A stretch of 64,000 nucleotides of DNA from Kordiimonas aestuarii (GTDB lineage: Bacteria; Pseudomonadota; Alphaproteobacteria; Sphingomonadales; Kordiimonadaceae): contig NZ_JAOBPP010000013.1 in assembly GCF_025574465.1 (NCBI RefSeq), forward strand, positions 78,095 to 142,094, given 5' to 3'. A model generated the notes under the pieces. It was given only the letters and a program-made list of their open reading frames with translations, searched no databases and was not told where the DNA came from. Shown here piece by piece: positions 9,549 to 20,322 of the stretch (position 1 is the first letter of the stretch; each line of letters starts with the position of its first letter). The position numbers and the translations under genes were made by a program.

Positions 9549-9756
9549 CTATTTCAGTGTTCGATAGAGGTCGATCCCCTCAGTAGAAAGTTTGCTTGCG
9601 GCTTCTGTGTTTTCGGAAAGGTCCGTCAAGTTGTGGTTGATGTCACTAACCGCTCCTGATGCTGTCTGCATGTTGGAAGATATCTTCTGAGTCACAGCGG
9701 ATTGCTCTTCGATGGCCCCCGCAATATCCTTCTCACGTTTCTCCAAGGCAGTCTCG
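9549..9756 (-). pseudogene. Truncated methyl-accepting chemotaxis protein, C-terminal remnant
   Basis: The last 60 or so codons read like the end of a chemotaxis receptor signalling domain: IAGAIEEQSAVTQKIS is very close to the conserved IAxAIEEQSAVTxEIS segment, followed by NMQTASGAVSDINHN and a natural stop. Upstream of about 9756 the frame runs into the repeat cluster and loses all similarity, so the ligand-binding, membrane and HAMP regions are missing. I read this as a receptor gene destroyed by an insertion at about 9757. No intact chemotaxis genes are in the window. Confidence 0.7.
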
Positions 9757-9970
9757 TGTAGGGGCAATATGAATTTCCAACTAATTCTGAGAACCATTGC
9801 AAATTTCCAGATATTTGTGAGAAAACGTCCACCTATTTCTGAGAATAGCATAAGGGAAATGGCGGAAATGCAGGTGGCCGTGTCCAGCTATTTCTGAGAA
9901 CCCTCATTGAGAGTTCTCAGAAAAACCCGGAAGATTCGCAGAAATACCTGGGTTTTCTGAGATGCCACTT
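9757..9970. repeat. Cluster of direct and inverted 20-bp repeats resembling insertion-sequence ends
   Basis: A 20-base unit close to GTCCAGCTATTTCTGAGAAC occurs four times in direct orientation (9775-9794, 9805-9824, 9827-9846, 9882-9901). It then occurs twice inverted (9913-9932, 9934-9953; 16/20 and 15/20 matches by hand). The two sets face each other across 11 bases. Multiple short repeats inside both termini are a known property of IS21-family elements, whose transposase binds them. The left outer edge at 9757 begins TGTA exactly where receptor similarity stops. The simplest reading is both ends of an insertion element left after loss of its transposase genes. Family assignment is tentative. 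Confidence 0.55.
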
Positions 9971-10163
9971 TCCAAAATCCGAAAAGTTGTTTTTTACAGT
10001 GTTGGGCGGGCCACATGCCTGCCGACCCATCATCGCTCGATCCTCCCGCTTCTGACAGAAACAAGTGAATCAGAGCCTCAAACAGCATTCAACAAGAGTT
10101 TTTCAACGAAATAGGTCATTGTCGGTCAGGATGCGGATATTGAGGGGAATACCAAGGCACCGT

Positions 10164-11294
10164 TCAGGCTGTTTCCCGCACAGGTTCCCTTTGGTTGAGG
10201 CTCTGGTATATTTCGGGCAAGGGATACAGAAAGATCCTGCCGAGCACCTCCAGCATGTCGAGCCATCGTTCAAAGGCGGTCGGCGAGGTCAGATATTGGG
10301 CTTCCGGCACAAATTTGCTCGACCAGCCCCCACTGTAGAGCCGGCATTCCGAGCAATCGATGTCAGGCGTACAGCATTTTGGCGTTATACTTTCAAGCTG
10401 GGCGTTGTGATAGCGCAAGGGGCGGCGTATACGCGACGCGCAATTGGTGGCAACGCCTTCTTCATCAAGTTGATACAGTGGACCGGGCTTGCAAATCCAG
10501 TCGGCATAAGCTTCCGAAAACAAAACTGTGTCGGCGAAATTATCGAGAGACCAATAAAAGCTGTCCTTCAGCCTTTTCAGGCCATCATCATCAAAAACCG
10601 GCGCGCCCCGGCTGGCGGCAACCCGGTAAAAACGGTTGTCAGGTGCCTGATGCGCCTGAATTTTTTCCATATAGGTCTGCGTCGGCGAGAAAATGCTGAA
10701 CGTAAGCGGGATGCCATGGTCCCTGCACATTTTAAGTACCTCTGGCACAGTGTGCAGGTTCCAGGGAGACAGGGTGAACAGCATGATGGCGCGTGGATCG
10801 CCTTCATAGTTGCGCAGCGCTTTTTTTAACACCGACCCGCCCCGCAACTGGGTGTCGGTTTCCTTGTCACCCCATACAGATACCCCGATCCGGAACGGAA
10901 TGTCCTTGTCGATCGGTATTGTGCCGTTGGTGCCGATCTTGCCGTAAGGAATTCGCCCAGCGGCGGCCCGAAGTCGGTCTTGCTCCAGCGCGGGCTCCGC
11001 CCCGACAAAATAAGCCATGGAGACATTCCGCAGCTGCTCAGCTTCAAAAAACGCCTGCCAGGATTCGATTTTCTGTTCATCCTGTCGGGCGTTTCTATCC
11101 TTGTTCTCAAAATAATAACAACCTTCGCACCACAGGTTGCACCGTTGGCTCATTTCATAAAAGGCAGGTACCCTGAAAGCCCTCACTACCTGTTTGGCAA
11201 GGTCATGGCGGACAGCCAAATCGGGACGGGCGTCAAGAATCCGGCGAATAGCTTCCAAGGTTTCACGGTAGTTCACGAAAGTATACTTTCCCAA
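10164..11294 (-). CDS. Radical SAM protein with extra C-terminal cysteine cluster
   Basis: This 376-residue protein carries the radical SAM motif CNLWCEGC (Cys52, Cys56, Cys59) after an N-terminal helical segment. A TIM-barrel-like core follows (KIGTNGT, FRIGVSVWG). The C-terminal part has a string of cysteines (WICKPG, ATNC, PKCCTPDIDCSEC) that fits a SPASM/Twitch-like auxiliary iron-sulfur cluster. The reaction is not identifiable: SPASM members modify peptides, sugars or alcohols. It diverges from the TPR/glycosyltransferase-like gene at 11947, and no precursor peptide gene is evident nearby. I do not recognise a named family. Confidence 0.8.
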   Translation of the reverse strand: MGKYTFVNYRETLEAIRRILDARPDLAVRHDLAKQVVRAFRVPAFYEMSQRCNLWCEGCYYFENKDRNARQDEQKIESWQAFFEAEQLRNVSMAYFVGAEPALEQDRLRAAAGRIPYGKIGTNGTIPIDKDIPFRIGVSVWGDKETDTQLRGGSVLKKALRNYEGDPRAIMLFTLSPWNLHTVPEVLKMCRDHGIPLTFSIFSPTQTYMEKIQAHQAPDNRFYRVAASRGAPVFDDDGLKRLKDSFYWSLDNFADTVLFSEAYADWICKPGPLYQLDEEGVATNCASRIRRPLRYHNAQLESITPKCCTPDIDCSECRLYSGGWSSKFVPEAQYLTSPTAFERWLDMLEVLGRIFLYPLPEIYQSLNQREPVRETA

Positions 11295-11946
11295 ATGGCT
11301 GCTTTTAACCGGTGAACAGCGCCCCCCAATATCTTGGTCAAAAGCTTTAAAAAGTCAAAGCGGCGCAATTAGATAAGATTATCATACAAGTAGGCATAAA
11401 TTCTGTGGCAGATCAAGCTATGTGCAGATGGAACAGCCAGTTATCAGCACCATGCCTGCCTGTCAGGGTCGTGGGGTCCGGACGTAAGGTATCGCCAGGC
11501 ATAAGCGCGCCTCAGATTCAGGCTTTCCGGCCTGCCGATGACCAGGCGTTCCAGTTTCAACAGGTAAGCGACAGTCCATCCTTTAAGACAATCCGCGTCG
11601 CAGGACGAATTAATCGATAAGGTGATGTGCGCGACCTCAAGAACAGCGGTGCCGTGGGTCATGGCGGCTGACCATTTGCCTTGTGCGGTGGTCCTATCGG
11701 GGATTCTCGTGCCCGGCGCGAAGGGTGATGGCTATTATATGGTAGGCACCATGAAAATACCGGGAATGTTGATTGAAAGATCAAGAGAGCTAAACACGCT
11801 GGCAAAAATGACAAATCAGCCCGGCAATCAACCGTTTATTATTATCCTGTTGAAATATCGGTCCTTGCTGAAATTAGTTTTTGAAAACGAGCAGGGTGCC
11901 TTAGGGTGGGCTAAATTGAGGACCGACAATTTGAGAGATTGTTACC
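11295..11946. other. 650-base divergent intergenic region
   Basis: This lies between the divergent radical SAM gene and the TPR gene, so it should hold both promoters. It is locally AT-rich near 11330-11400 and 11740-11900. Two short frames (about 70 codons on the minus strand at 11444-11662 and about 110 codons on the plus strand at 11622-11963) have no recognisable motif; the second overlaps the following gene. The length is unusual for this otherwise tightly packed region. Confidence 0.45.
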
Positions 11947-13314
11947 ATGATAGCCCAAGCTGATCAGGTTGGACGTGCAAACCAGCGTGCCCGCGCGGCC
12001 GCAGGTCAGCGTGACTGGGTTACTGCTGCCGAAATGTGGGCGCTTTGGCGGCAAGAAAACCCGGCGGATGCTGAAGGGTATCTGGGGGGCATGGCCGCAC
12101 TGCGTGGCCAAATGGATTCCGGGATGGAAAAAGAGGCATGTGCAAAAGCGTTCCGGTCTTTTGCCTTGGCTGTCACAGGTGTGTCAGTTGAAGACCATAT
12201 CCGAATGGGCGACTTTGCACGCCATCTGAAGGATTGGAACACGGCAGCCCGCATATATGCCGCTGTGAGGGCAAAATGGCCGGGCAGGCCCGAGCCGTAT
12301 ATCGCCGAGGCGCGCTGTCTGGAGAAACTGGGCCAATATGATCAGGCTTTTTATGTGCTTAGCTTGAAATTACGAACTGGCGATCCGGCCTTCCGGGACA
12401 AGGCGCGTGGCCTTCTTGCCGAATGTTTCAGGCAAATCGGACAAAACAGGTATAGGCACATGGTAGACGGCGTCGCACATGACCCGGCACGATATAGCGG
12501 CGCCAAGGTCGTGCTGCTTATGTATGCCGATGGTGAGCCTTATAGGAGCACAGCGCGGAAGCTGAAGGACTCGTTCCTCAAGCTTTGCCGGTTTGATTGC
12601 GAGGTCAGGATACTGGATCAGGTGGCAATACAGAAGCGCCCCTGGTTCGCTGAGCTGGAGCGCTGCAAAAATAATCCTGAACAAATTGGAAGCCGGGGCG
12701 GGTTCTATAATGCATGGAAGGCCTATATCGTGAGAGATACCCTGAGGGACGTCTCCGAGGGTGATATGGTTTATTATGTCGATGCTTCGCGCCACTTTCT
12801 TCTCGGCTTTTACGAGGACATCAATTCGCTGTTCCGGCTGCAACACGATCATGATGAAACCCTGTTCGCAGGCGCGTTCAATGCGCGGCTCTCGCATGGT
12901 ATCGGATGGATGGGGGACCGGCCCGAACTATATGACGCGCTCGGGCTAGCGCAAGAGTATGATACCTACATGGCCTATCCTGCGCGGCTCAATTCATCTT
13001 TCCTGCTCAAGAAAAATGCTGCCACGATGGCCTTTGCTGAAGAATGGGCCTTGCATGCGGTTTACGAAACCATATCGCTTCATCATACCGCCGATCAGGC
13101 TATTTTTTCGGCGCTGGCTTATAAATACGGATTTTACGGCTACAATATTCAGGCGGATTCCGTGGCACAGTTTTTGGAAGATTCGCCCCATGTGTGGGCG
13201 AAAGACCCAAATGTCGTGCATCGCATGGTCAATTCCTGTGTACCCTATTATGAGCTGTTTCGCGACCCGCGTCGCCCTGAGTTTTGGCCGGGCAATCTGG
13301 CGATATGTGTCTGA
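11947..13314 (+). CDS. TPR protein with putative glycosyltransferase-like C-terminal domain
   Basis: The 455-residue protein begins with TPR-type helices (QRDWVTAAEMWALWRQENP, then DWNTAARIYAAVRAKWP and EARCLEKLGQYDQAFYVL, roughly residues 20-150). A mixed alpha/beta domain follows, with GAKVVLLMYADGEPYRSTA and GDMVYYVDASRHFLL. The VDA element resembles the metal-binding acidic motif of GT-A glycosyltransferases, and the later TADQAIFSALAYKYGF segment is of the kind seen in such enzymes. No exact family is recognised. The protein is likely cytoplasmic since no signal is seen. It diverges from the radical SAM gene, which may or may not be a functional partner. Confidence 0.65.
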   Translation: MIAQADQVGRANQRARAAAGQRDWVTAAEMWALWRQENPADAEGYLGGMAALRGQMDSGMEKEACAKAFRSFALAVTGVSVEDHIRMGDFARHLKDWNTAARIYAAVRAKWPGRPEPYIAEARCLEKLGQYDQAFYVLSLKLRTGDPAFRDKARGLLAECFRQIGQNRYRHMVDGVAHDPARYSGAKVVLLMYADGEPYRSTARKLKDSFLKLCRFDCEVRILDQVAIQKRPWFAELERCKNNPEQIGSRGGFYNAWKAYIVRDTLRDVSEGDMVYYVDASRHFLLGFYEDINSLFRLQHDHDETLFAGAFNARLSHGIGWMGDRPELYDALGLAQEYDTYMAYPARLNSSFLLKKNAATMAFAEEWALHAVYETISLHHTADQAIFSALAYKYGFYGYNIQADSVAQFLEDSPHVWAKDPNVVHRMVNSCVPYYELFRDPRRPEFWPGNLAICV

Positions 13315-13398
13315 CGTGCAGCGGGGGATGTTGACGGCGCTGTGATAACGACACTGGGCTTTGGTCACTGGCCGACTATGCAATGGCATCGGATCGCA

Positions 13399-13446
13399 AG
13401 CACGCTACCTATTCTTGACTAAACAGTCAGGAATAGGTAGCGTGCT
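13399..13446 (+). promoter_or_regulatory. 48-nt near-perfect hairpin enclosing a RutR-like palindrome, upstream of the pyrimidine operon
   Basis: Arms 13399-13420 and 13425-13446 are complementary at 21 of 22 positions, with a G-T pair at the other, around the loop AAAC. The centre, TTGACTAAACAGTCAG (13415-13430), closely resembles the TetR-type palindrome TTGACCAnnTGGTCAA bound by RutR, the uracil-responsive regulator of pyrimidine catabolism. It lies 27 bases before the preT start, the right place for an operator. There is no T-run, so it is not an ordinary terminator. Control by a RutR homologue is inferred; no rutR gene is in the window. Confidence 0.6.
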
Positions 13447-13473
13447 ATCGGGAGTGATCATGTGGGGGTACTT

Positions 13474-14817
13474 ATGACGCATAAGCTATGCGCTGCCGCT
13501 GAGGGTGTGGTCCTGACGGATGACGAGATTGCAGCCAATTTTGGCGACCTGCACAAACCCCTGAATGCGATTCAGGCTATGGCTGCTGCCGACCACTGCA
13601 TCTATTGTTATGATGCGCCGTGCATTACGGCATGCCCCACCTCCATCGATATCCCCACATTCATTCATCAGATACGCACAAAAAATGTGGACGGTGCCGC
13701 GCGCACAATCCTGAGCGAAAACATCATGGGCGGCACCTGTGCCCGCGCGTGCCCCACCGAAGTGCTGTGCGAACAGGCCTGCGTGCGCAACCATGGTGGC
13801 GAAGAACCGGTCGAAATAGGCCTGCTGCAACGCTTTGCGATAGACCACTTGATGGCCAAGGGGGGCAAGCACCCGTTTGAACGCGCGTCCGCCACGGGCA
13901 AACGCATTGCTGTGGTTGGTGCGGGGCCTGCCGGGCTTTCCTGCGCGCACCGTACCGCCATGCTTGGGCATTCAGTAACAATATTCGAGGCCAAACCCAA
14001 GGCGGGCGGATTGAATGAATATGGCTTGGCCGCCTATAAGATGATTGATGACTTTGCCCAGCGTGAGGTCGACTTCCTTATGGGAATTGGCGGGATTGAG
14101 ATTAACTATGCCCACCCGCTGGGCGGCAACCTCTCCCTGAGGGAGCTGCGCGACACCTTTGATGCAGTTTTCCTTGGCGTCGGGCTTGGTAATACCAACA
14201 GGCTTGGGCTTGACGGCGAGGACAAACATGGCGTCCTCGACGCCATCGACTTCATCGAAGAACTGCGCCAAAAGCGCAAGAAGGCCGACATGACGGTCGG
14301 CCAGGATGTCGTTGTCATTGGCGGCGGTAATACGGCGATTGACGCGGCGGTGCAGGCGCGCGCGCTGGGTGCGGCCCATGTCACCCTTGTCTACCGACGC
14401 GGCGAAGATGCCATGGGCGCTACAAAGTTTGAAATTGATCTGGCGCGCACCAACGGCGTGGTGGTGGAGCCTTGGGCCAAGCCGACGGCCATTCTTGGTG
14501 GCAAGGCGGTCACCGGTATGGTGTTTGAGCGCACGGCACGGGATGCCAAATCTGGCAAATTGTTCGGGACGGGGGACACCTTTGAGGTGAAAGCCGACAT
14601 GGTGTTGAAAGCCATTGGCCAGAAACTGGATGCGACCGCGCTTGACGGGCTTGACCTTGCCGCAGGCAAGATTTCGGTTCTTGATGGCTTTGTGACGAAT
14701 ATATCCGGCGTTTTTGCTGGTGGTGACTGTGTAAAATCTGGTGAGGACTTGACGGTACAGGCGGTGGAAGACGGCAAGCAAGCTGCTCACGCCATCGACG
14801 CCTATTTAAAAAGCTAG
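13474..14817 (+). CDS. preT: NAD(P)-dependent dihydropyrimidine dehydrogenase subunit PreT
   Basis: The 447-residue flavoprotein has an N-terminal pair of iron-sulfur cysteine sets (CIYCYDAPCITACPTSIDIP and CARACPTEVLCEQACVR). An FAD/NAD(P) oxidoreductase core follows (AVVGAGPAGLSCAHR; VVVIGGGNTAIDAAVQA; GVFAGGD near the end). With PreA it forms the bacterial dihydropyrimidine dehydrogenase that reduces uracil and thymine to dihydropyrimidines, and it passes electrons from the nicotinamide cofactor. The start at 13474 has a GGGGG site 5 nt upstream; an in-frame GTG at 13462 would extend it by four codons. It is the first gene of the operon, 8 bases before preA. Confidence 0.93.
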   Translation: MTHKLCAAAEGVVLTDDEIAANFGDLHKPLNAIQAMAAADHCIYCYDAPCITACPTSIDIPTFIHQIRTKNVDGAARTILSENIMGGTCARACPTEVLCEQACVRNHGGEEPVEIGLLQRFAIDHLMAKGGKHPFERASATGKRIAVVGAGPAGLSCAHRTAMLGHSVTIFEAKPKAGGLNEYGLAAYKMIDDFAQREVDFLMGIGGIEINYAHPLGGNLSLRELRDTFDAVFLGVGLGNTNRLGLDGEDKHGVLDAIDFIEELRQKRKKADMTVGQDVVVIGGGNTAIDAAVQARALGAAHVTLVYRRGEDAMGATKFEIDLARTNGVVVEPWAKPTAILGGKAVTGMVFERTARDAKSGKLFGTGDTFEVKADMVLKAIGQKLDATALDGLDLAAGKISVLDGFVTNISGVFAGGDCVKSGEDLTVQAVEDGKQAAHAIDAYLKS

Positions 14818-14825
14818 GAGCGGAC

Positions 14826-16100
14826 ATGGCTGATCTCGGATGTACGATTGCCGGAATTGAGAGCATTAATCCCTTCTGGCTGGCCTCAGCCCCACCGACA
14901 GATAAATATTATAACGTGGTGCGCGCGTTTGAAGCAGGCTGGGGCGGTGTGGTCTGGAAAACACTGGGCGAAGACCCGCCTGTCGTGAATGTCGCCAGTC
15001 GATACGGTGTGCACCATGATGCGGGCCGCGGCGTTATAGGCATCAATAATATCGAATTGATCTCCGATCGTCCGCTTGAGGTAAACCTGCGCGAGATTGG
15101 ACGTACCCGCAAGGAATGGCCCGATCGGGTGATCATCGGTTCCATGATGGCGCCCATTGACGAACAGGCTTGGAAAGAGCTGGCAATCAAGATCGCAAAT
15201 TCAGGCGTGCATGGTATAGAACTGAACCTCGGTTGCCCGCACGGCATGTGCGAGCGTGGCATGGGCTCTGCCATCGGGCAGGTGCCCGACATGGTGGAAC
15301 AGACCACGCGCTGGGTGCGTGAAGCGGTGGACCTGCCGGTTTTCACCAAGCTGACGCCCAACATCACCAACATCCTGTGGGCGGCTGAAGCGGCGAAAAA
15401 AGGCGGGGCGCATGCGGTCTCGCTTATCAACACCGTAAACTCGATTGTCTCTGTCGACCTTGACGCAATGGCACCAACACCTGTTGTGGGCGGCAAGGGA
15501 ACGCACGGCGGCTATTGTGGGGCGGCGGTCAAGCCCATCGCGCTTAATATGGTCGCTGAGATCGCACGGTCGCCTGACACCCGGGGCCTTGATATTTCAG
15601 CCATCGGCGGTATCGAGAACTGGCGCGATGCTGCGGAGTTTATCTCACTTGGCGCCAACGCGCTTCAGGTGTGCACGGCGGCCATGCTCTATGGCTTCCG
15701 CATTGTCGATGACATGATCGCGGGCCTGTCTGCCTTCATGGACGAAAAAGGCTATCGCAATATTGAAGAATTCCGAGGGCTGGCGACCAGAAACACGGTT
15801 GACTGGAATGCGTTGGATATGAACTTCGACACCAAGGCCTTCATCAACCCGGACAAGTGCATCGAATGCGGGCGCTGCCATATCGCGTGCGAGGATACGA
15901 GCCATCAGGCGATTGAATATCACGTTGCCGCCGACGGCAAGCGCAGTTTCACGGTGGTGGATGAAGACTGCGTGGGCTGTAACCTGTGCGCCATGATCTG
16001 TCCGGTGCCGGATTGTATCGAGATGCGGCCCGTTGATAACGGCAAACCCTATGTTTCCTGGCCCGAACACCCGCTCAACCCAATGAAAGCGGCACAATAA
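14826..16100 (+). CDS. preA: Dihydropyrimidine dehydrogenase catalytic subunit PreA
   Basis: This 424-residue protein has a dihydroorotate-dehydrogenase-like FMN barrel (NPFWLASAPPTDKYYNVVRAF at the N-terminus; GIELNLGCPHGM; TKLTPNITNI). A C-terminal ferredoxin module follows with two 4Fe-4S sets (CIECGRCHIAC and CVGCNLCAMICPVPDC). The ELNLGCPHGMCERGMG segment carries the active-site cysteine region of dihydropyrimidine dehydrogenases. It reduces the uracil/thymine ring as the first catabolic step, in the cytoplasm, with PreT as electron donor. Length matches the family. Confidence 0.94.
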   Translation: MADLGCTIAGIESINPFWLASAPPTDKYYNVVRAFEAGWGGVVWKTLGEDPPVVNVASRYGVHHDAGRGVIGINNIELISDRPLEVNLREIGRTRKEWPDRVIIGSMMAPIDEQAWKELAIKIANSGVHGIELNLGCPHGMCERGMGSAIGQVPDMVEQTTRWVREAVDLPVFTKLTPNITNILWAAEAAKKGGAHAVSLINTVNSIVSVDLDAMAPTPVVGGKGTHGGYCGAAVKPIALNMVAEIARSPDTRGLDISAIGGIENWRDAAEFISLGANALQVCTAAMLYGFRIVDDMIAGLSAFMDEKGYRNIEEFRGLATRNTVDWNALDMNFDTKAFINPDKCIECGRCHIACEDTSHQAIEYHVAADGKRSFTVVDEDCVGCNLCAMICPVPDCIEMRPVDNGKPYVSWPEHPLNPMKAAQ

Positions 16101-16127
16101 AGCCATAAAGCCTCAGGAGGACGATAC

Positions 16128-17012
16128 ATGACAATGAATTCACCGGCCACGCTCAGGGGCGGCTTGATCCAGATGGCTCTCAAGGCCTCAACCGACAATG
16201 ACCCCGAGACGATCCGCAAGGCGATGATTGACGCACACATCCCGCTCATAGAAGAAGCCGGAGAGAAGGGTGTGCAGGTTCTGTGTTTTCAGGAGGTTTT
16301 CACCCAGCCGTATTTCTGCCCAAGCCAGGATGCCAAGTGGTATGAAAGCGCCGAGCCTATCCCGGGCGGCCCTACGACAAAGCTGATGCAGGAATACGCT
16401 AAACGCTATAAAATGGTCATCGTGGTGCCGATCTACGAACGGGATGATGTGACGGGCATCTATTACAACACCGCGGCGGTCATTGACGCTGACGGCAGTT
16501 ATCTGGGCAAATACCGCAAGACCCATATCCCGCAGGTGGCAGGTTTTTGGGAAAAGTTTTTCTTCAAGCCTGGCTCATCGGGCTGGCCGGTGTTTGAAAC
16601 CCGGTATTGCAAGCTTGGGGTTTACATATGTTACGACCGTCACTTCCCCGAAGGATGGCGTGCGCTGGCGCTAAATGGGGCCGAGTATATTGTGAACCCG
16701 TCGGCGACTGTAGCGGGCCTGTCGGAATATCTCTGGAAGCTGGAACAACCGGCCTCCGCCGCTGCAAATGGATGCTGGATCGGGGCGATCAACCGTGTCG
16801 GCCACGAAGGGCCATGGGATATTGGAGAGTTTTACGGCCAGAGCTATTTTGTCAATCCGCGCGGGCAGATTGAAAAATGTGCCAGCCGGAACGAGGATGA
16901 ACTGATCATCCATGATATGGATATGAGCATGGTTCAGGAAGTGCGAAATGGTTGGCAATTTTTCCGCGACAGGCGGCCAAGCACTTATGGGCGGCTGACA
17001 GACGGAGAATGA
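16128..17012 (+). CDS. pydC: Beta-ureidopropionase (N-carbamoyl-beta-alanine amidohydrolase)
   Basis: This 294-residue nitrilase-superfamily enzyme shows the complete Glu-Lys-Cys triad: Glu56 in LCFQEVF, Lys131 in KYRKTHIP and Cys168 in YICYDRHFPEG. It should hydrolyse N-carbamoyl-beta-alanine (or the beta-aminoisobutyrate form) to the beta-amino acid, CO2 and ammonia, the third step of the reductive pathway. It has a strong AGGAGG site upstream and sits between the dehydrogenase and permease genes. The first and second steps are encoded in the same operon, which supports this substrate over other carbamoyl compounds. Confidence 0.9.
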   Translation: MTMNSPATLRGGLIQMALKASTDNDPETIRKAMIDAHIPLIEEAGEKGVQVLCFQEVFTQPYFCPSQDAKWYESAEPIPGGPTTKLMQEYAKRYKMVIVVPIYERDDVTGIYYNTAAVIDADGSYLGKYRKTHIPQVAGFWEKFFFKPGSSGWPVFETRYCKLGVYICYDRHFPEGWRALALNGAEYIVNPSATVAGLSEYLWKLEQPASAAANGCWIGAINRVGHEGPWDIGEFYGQSYFVNPRGQIEKCASRNEDELIIHDMDMSMVQEVRNGWQFFRDRRPSTYGRLTDGE

Positions 17013-17068
17013 TTTGAGGGCCCCGACCTTGGGGAAGGCCAGGGCTTTTGTTTTATCGGAGGGGGAAT

Positions 17069-19892
<2,824 letters not shown>

Positions 19893-19908
19893 TGTGAGTC
19901 CCCGGTCG

Positions 19909-19940
19909 AAAAAAAGAGGCTGCCTGGGGAAGGCAGCCTC
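19909..19940 (-). terminator. Intrinsic terminator for the minus-strand small gene
   Basis: A perfect 10-bp stem (19916-19925 with 19931-19940, 5-base loop) is flanked on its left by seven A residues, which read as a U-run on minus-strand RNA. It therefore terminates transcripts coming from 20291. On the plus strand the same hairpin lacks a U-run, so any effect on pyrimidine-operon transcripts would be weaker. Confidence 0.7.
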
Positions 19941-20018
19941 AAGGGGCAGCATGTCAGGGAAATACGCACCACCCTTCGGAGGTCGTAAGGGGACATCCCT
20001 GACGGGGTGTTATCTGAT

Positions 20019-20291
20019 TTAACCGCGGGAAGGCTGCGTCTCGTCGTCTTTACTCAGCTGAATTTGGGCATTCACGCAGGATACGCTGCGTTTGAACGGT
20101 GGACGTAGTGAAATTGTTGCGTTGTAGTCCGGGCCCAGTGTGCAGGCAGACACATTTTCACCAGCATTCACAGTCTGCTGGTTAGTTGGTTCCGCCCACG
20201 CCGGATATTTGTATGGTTTTGCGTGGGCTGCGGTGGCAAGAAATACGGCTGTCATGGCCGCAAGAGCATTCATGGCTTTCATGTTCGACAT
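20019..20291 (-). CDS. Small secreted protein of unknown function
   Basis: This 90-residue protein has a clear Sec signal peptide (hydrophobic core, cleavage after the TAAHA motif at about residue 24). The mature domain is about 65 residues with two cysteines (SACTLG and SVSCVNAQIQ) that could form a disulfide in the periplasm. AGGACC precedes the start, and an intrinsic terminator lies about 80 bases beyond the stop, so it is a complete transcription unit. No family is recognised. It sits just downstream of the glutaminase gene on the same strand, 31 bases away, and could be co-transcribed with it. Confidence 0.65.
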   Translation of the reverse strand: MSNMKAMNALAAMTAVFLATAAHAKPYKYPAWAEPTNQQTVNAGENVSACTLGPDYNATISLRPPFKRSVSCVNAQIQLSKDDETQPSRG

Positions 20292-20322
20292 TGTTTTGGT
20301 CCTGAAAATTGAGAAGGTTTTA

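Noticed and set aside
9775..9953. Possible CRISPR-like array
   Set aside because: Spacing is irregular, copies are degenerate and two are inverted; there are no cas genes. Insertion-sequence ends explain it better.
11622..11963. Possible 113-codon gene in the gap before 11947
   Set aside because: No recognisable motif, poor start context and overlap with the following gene.
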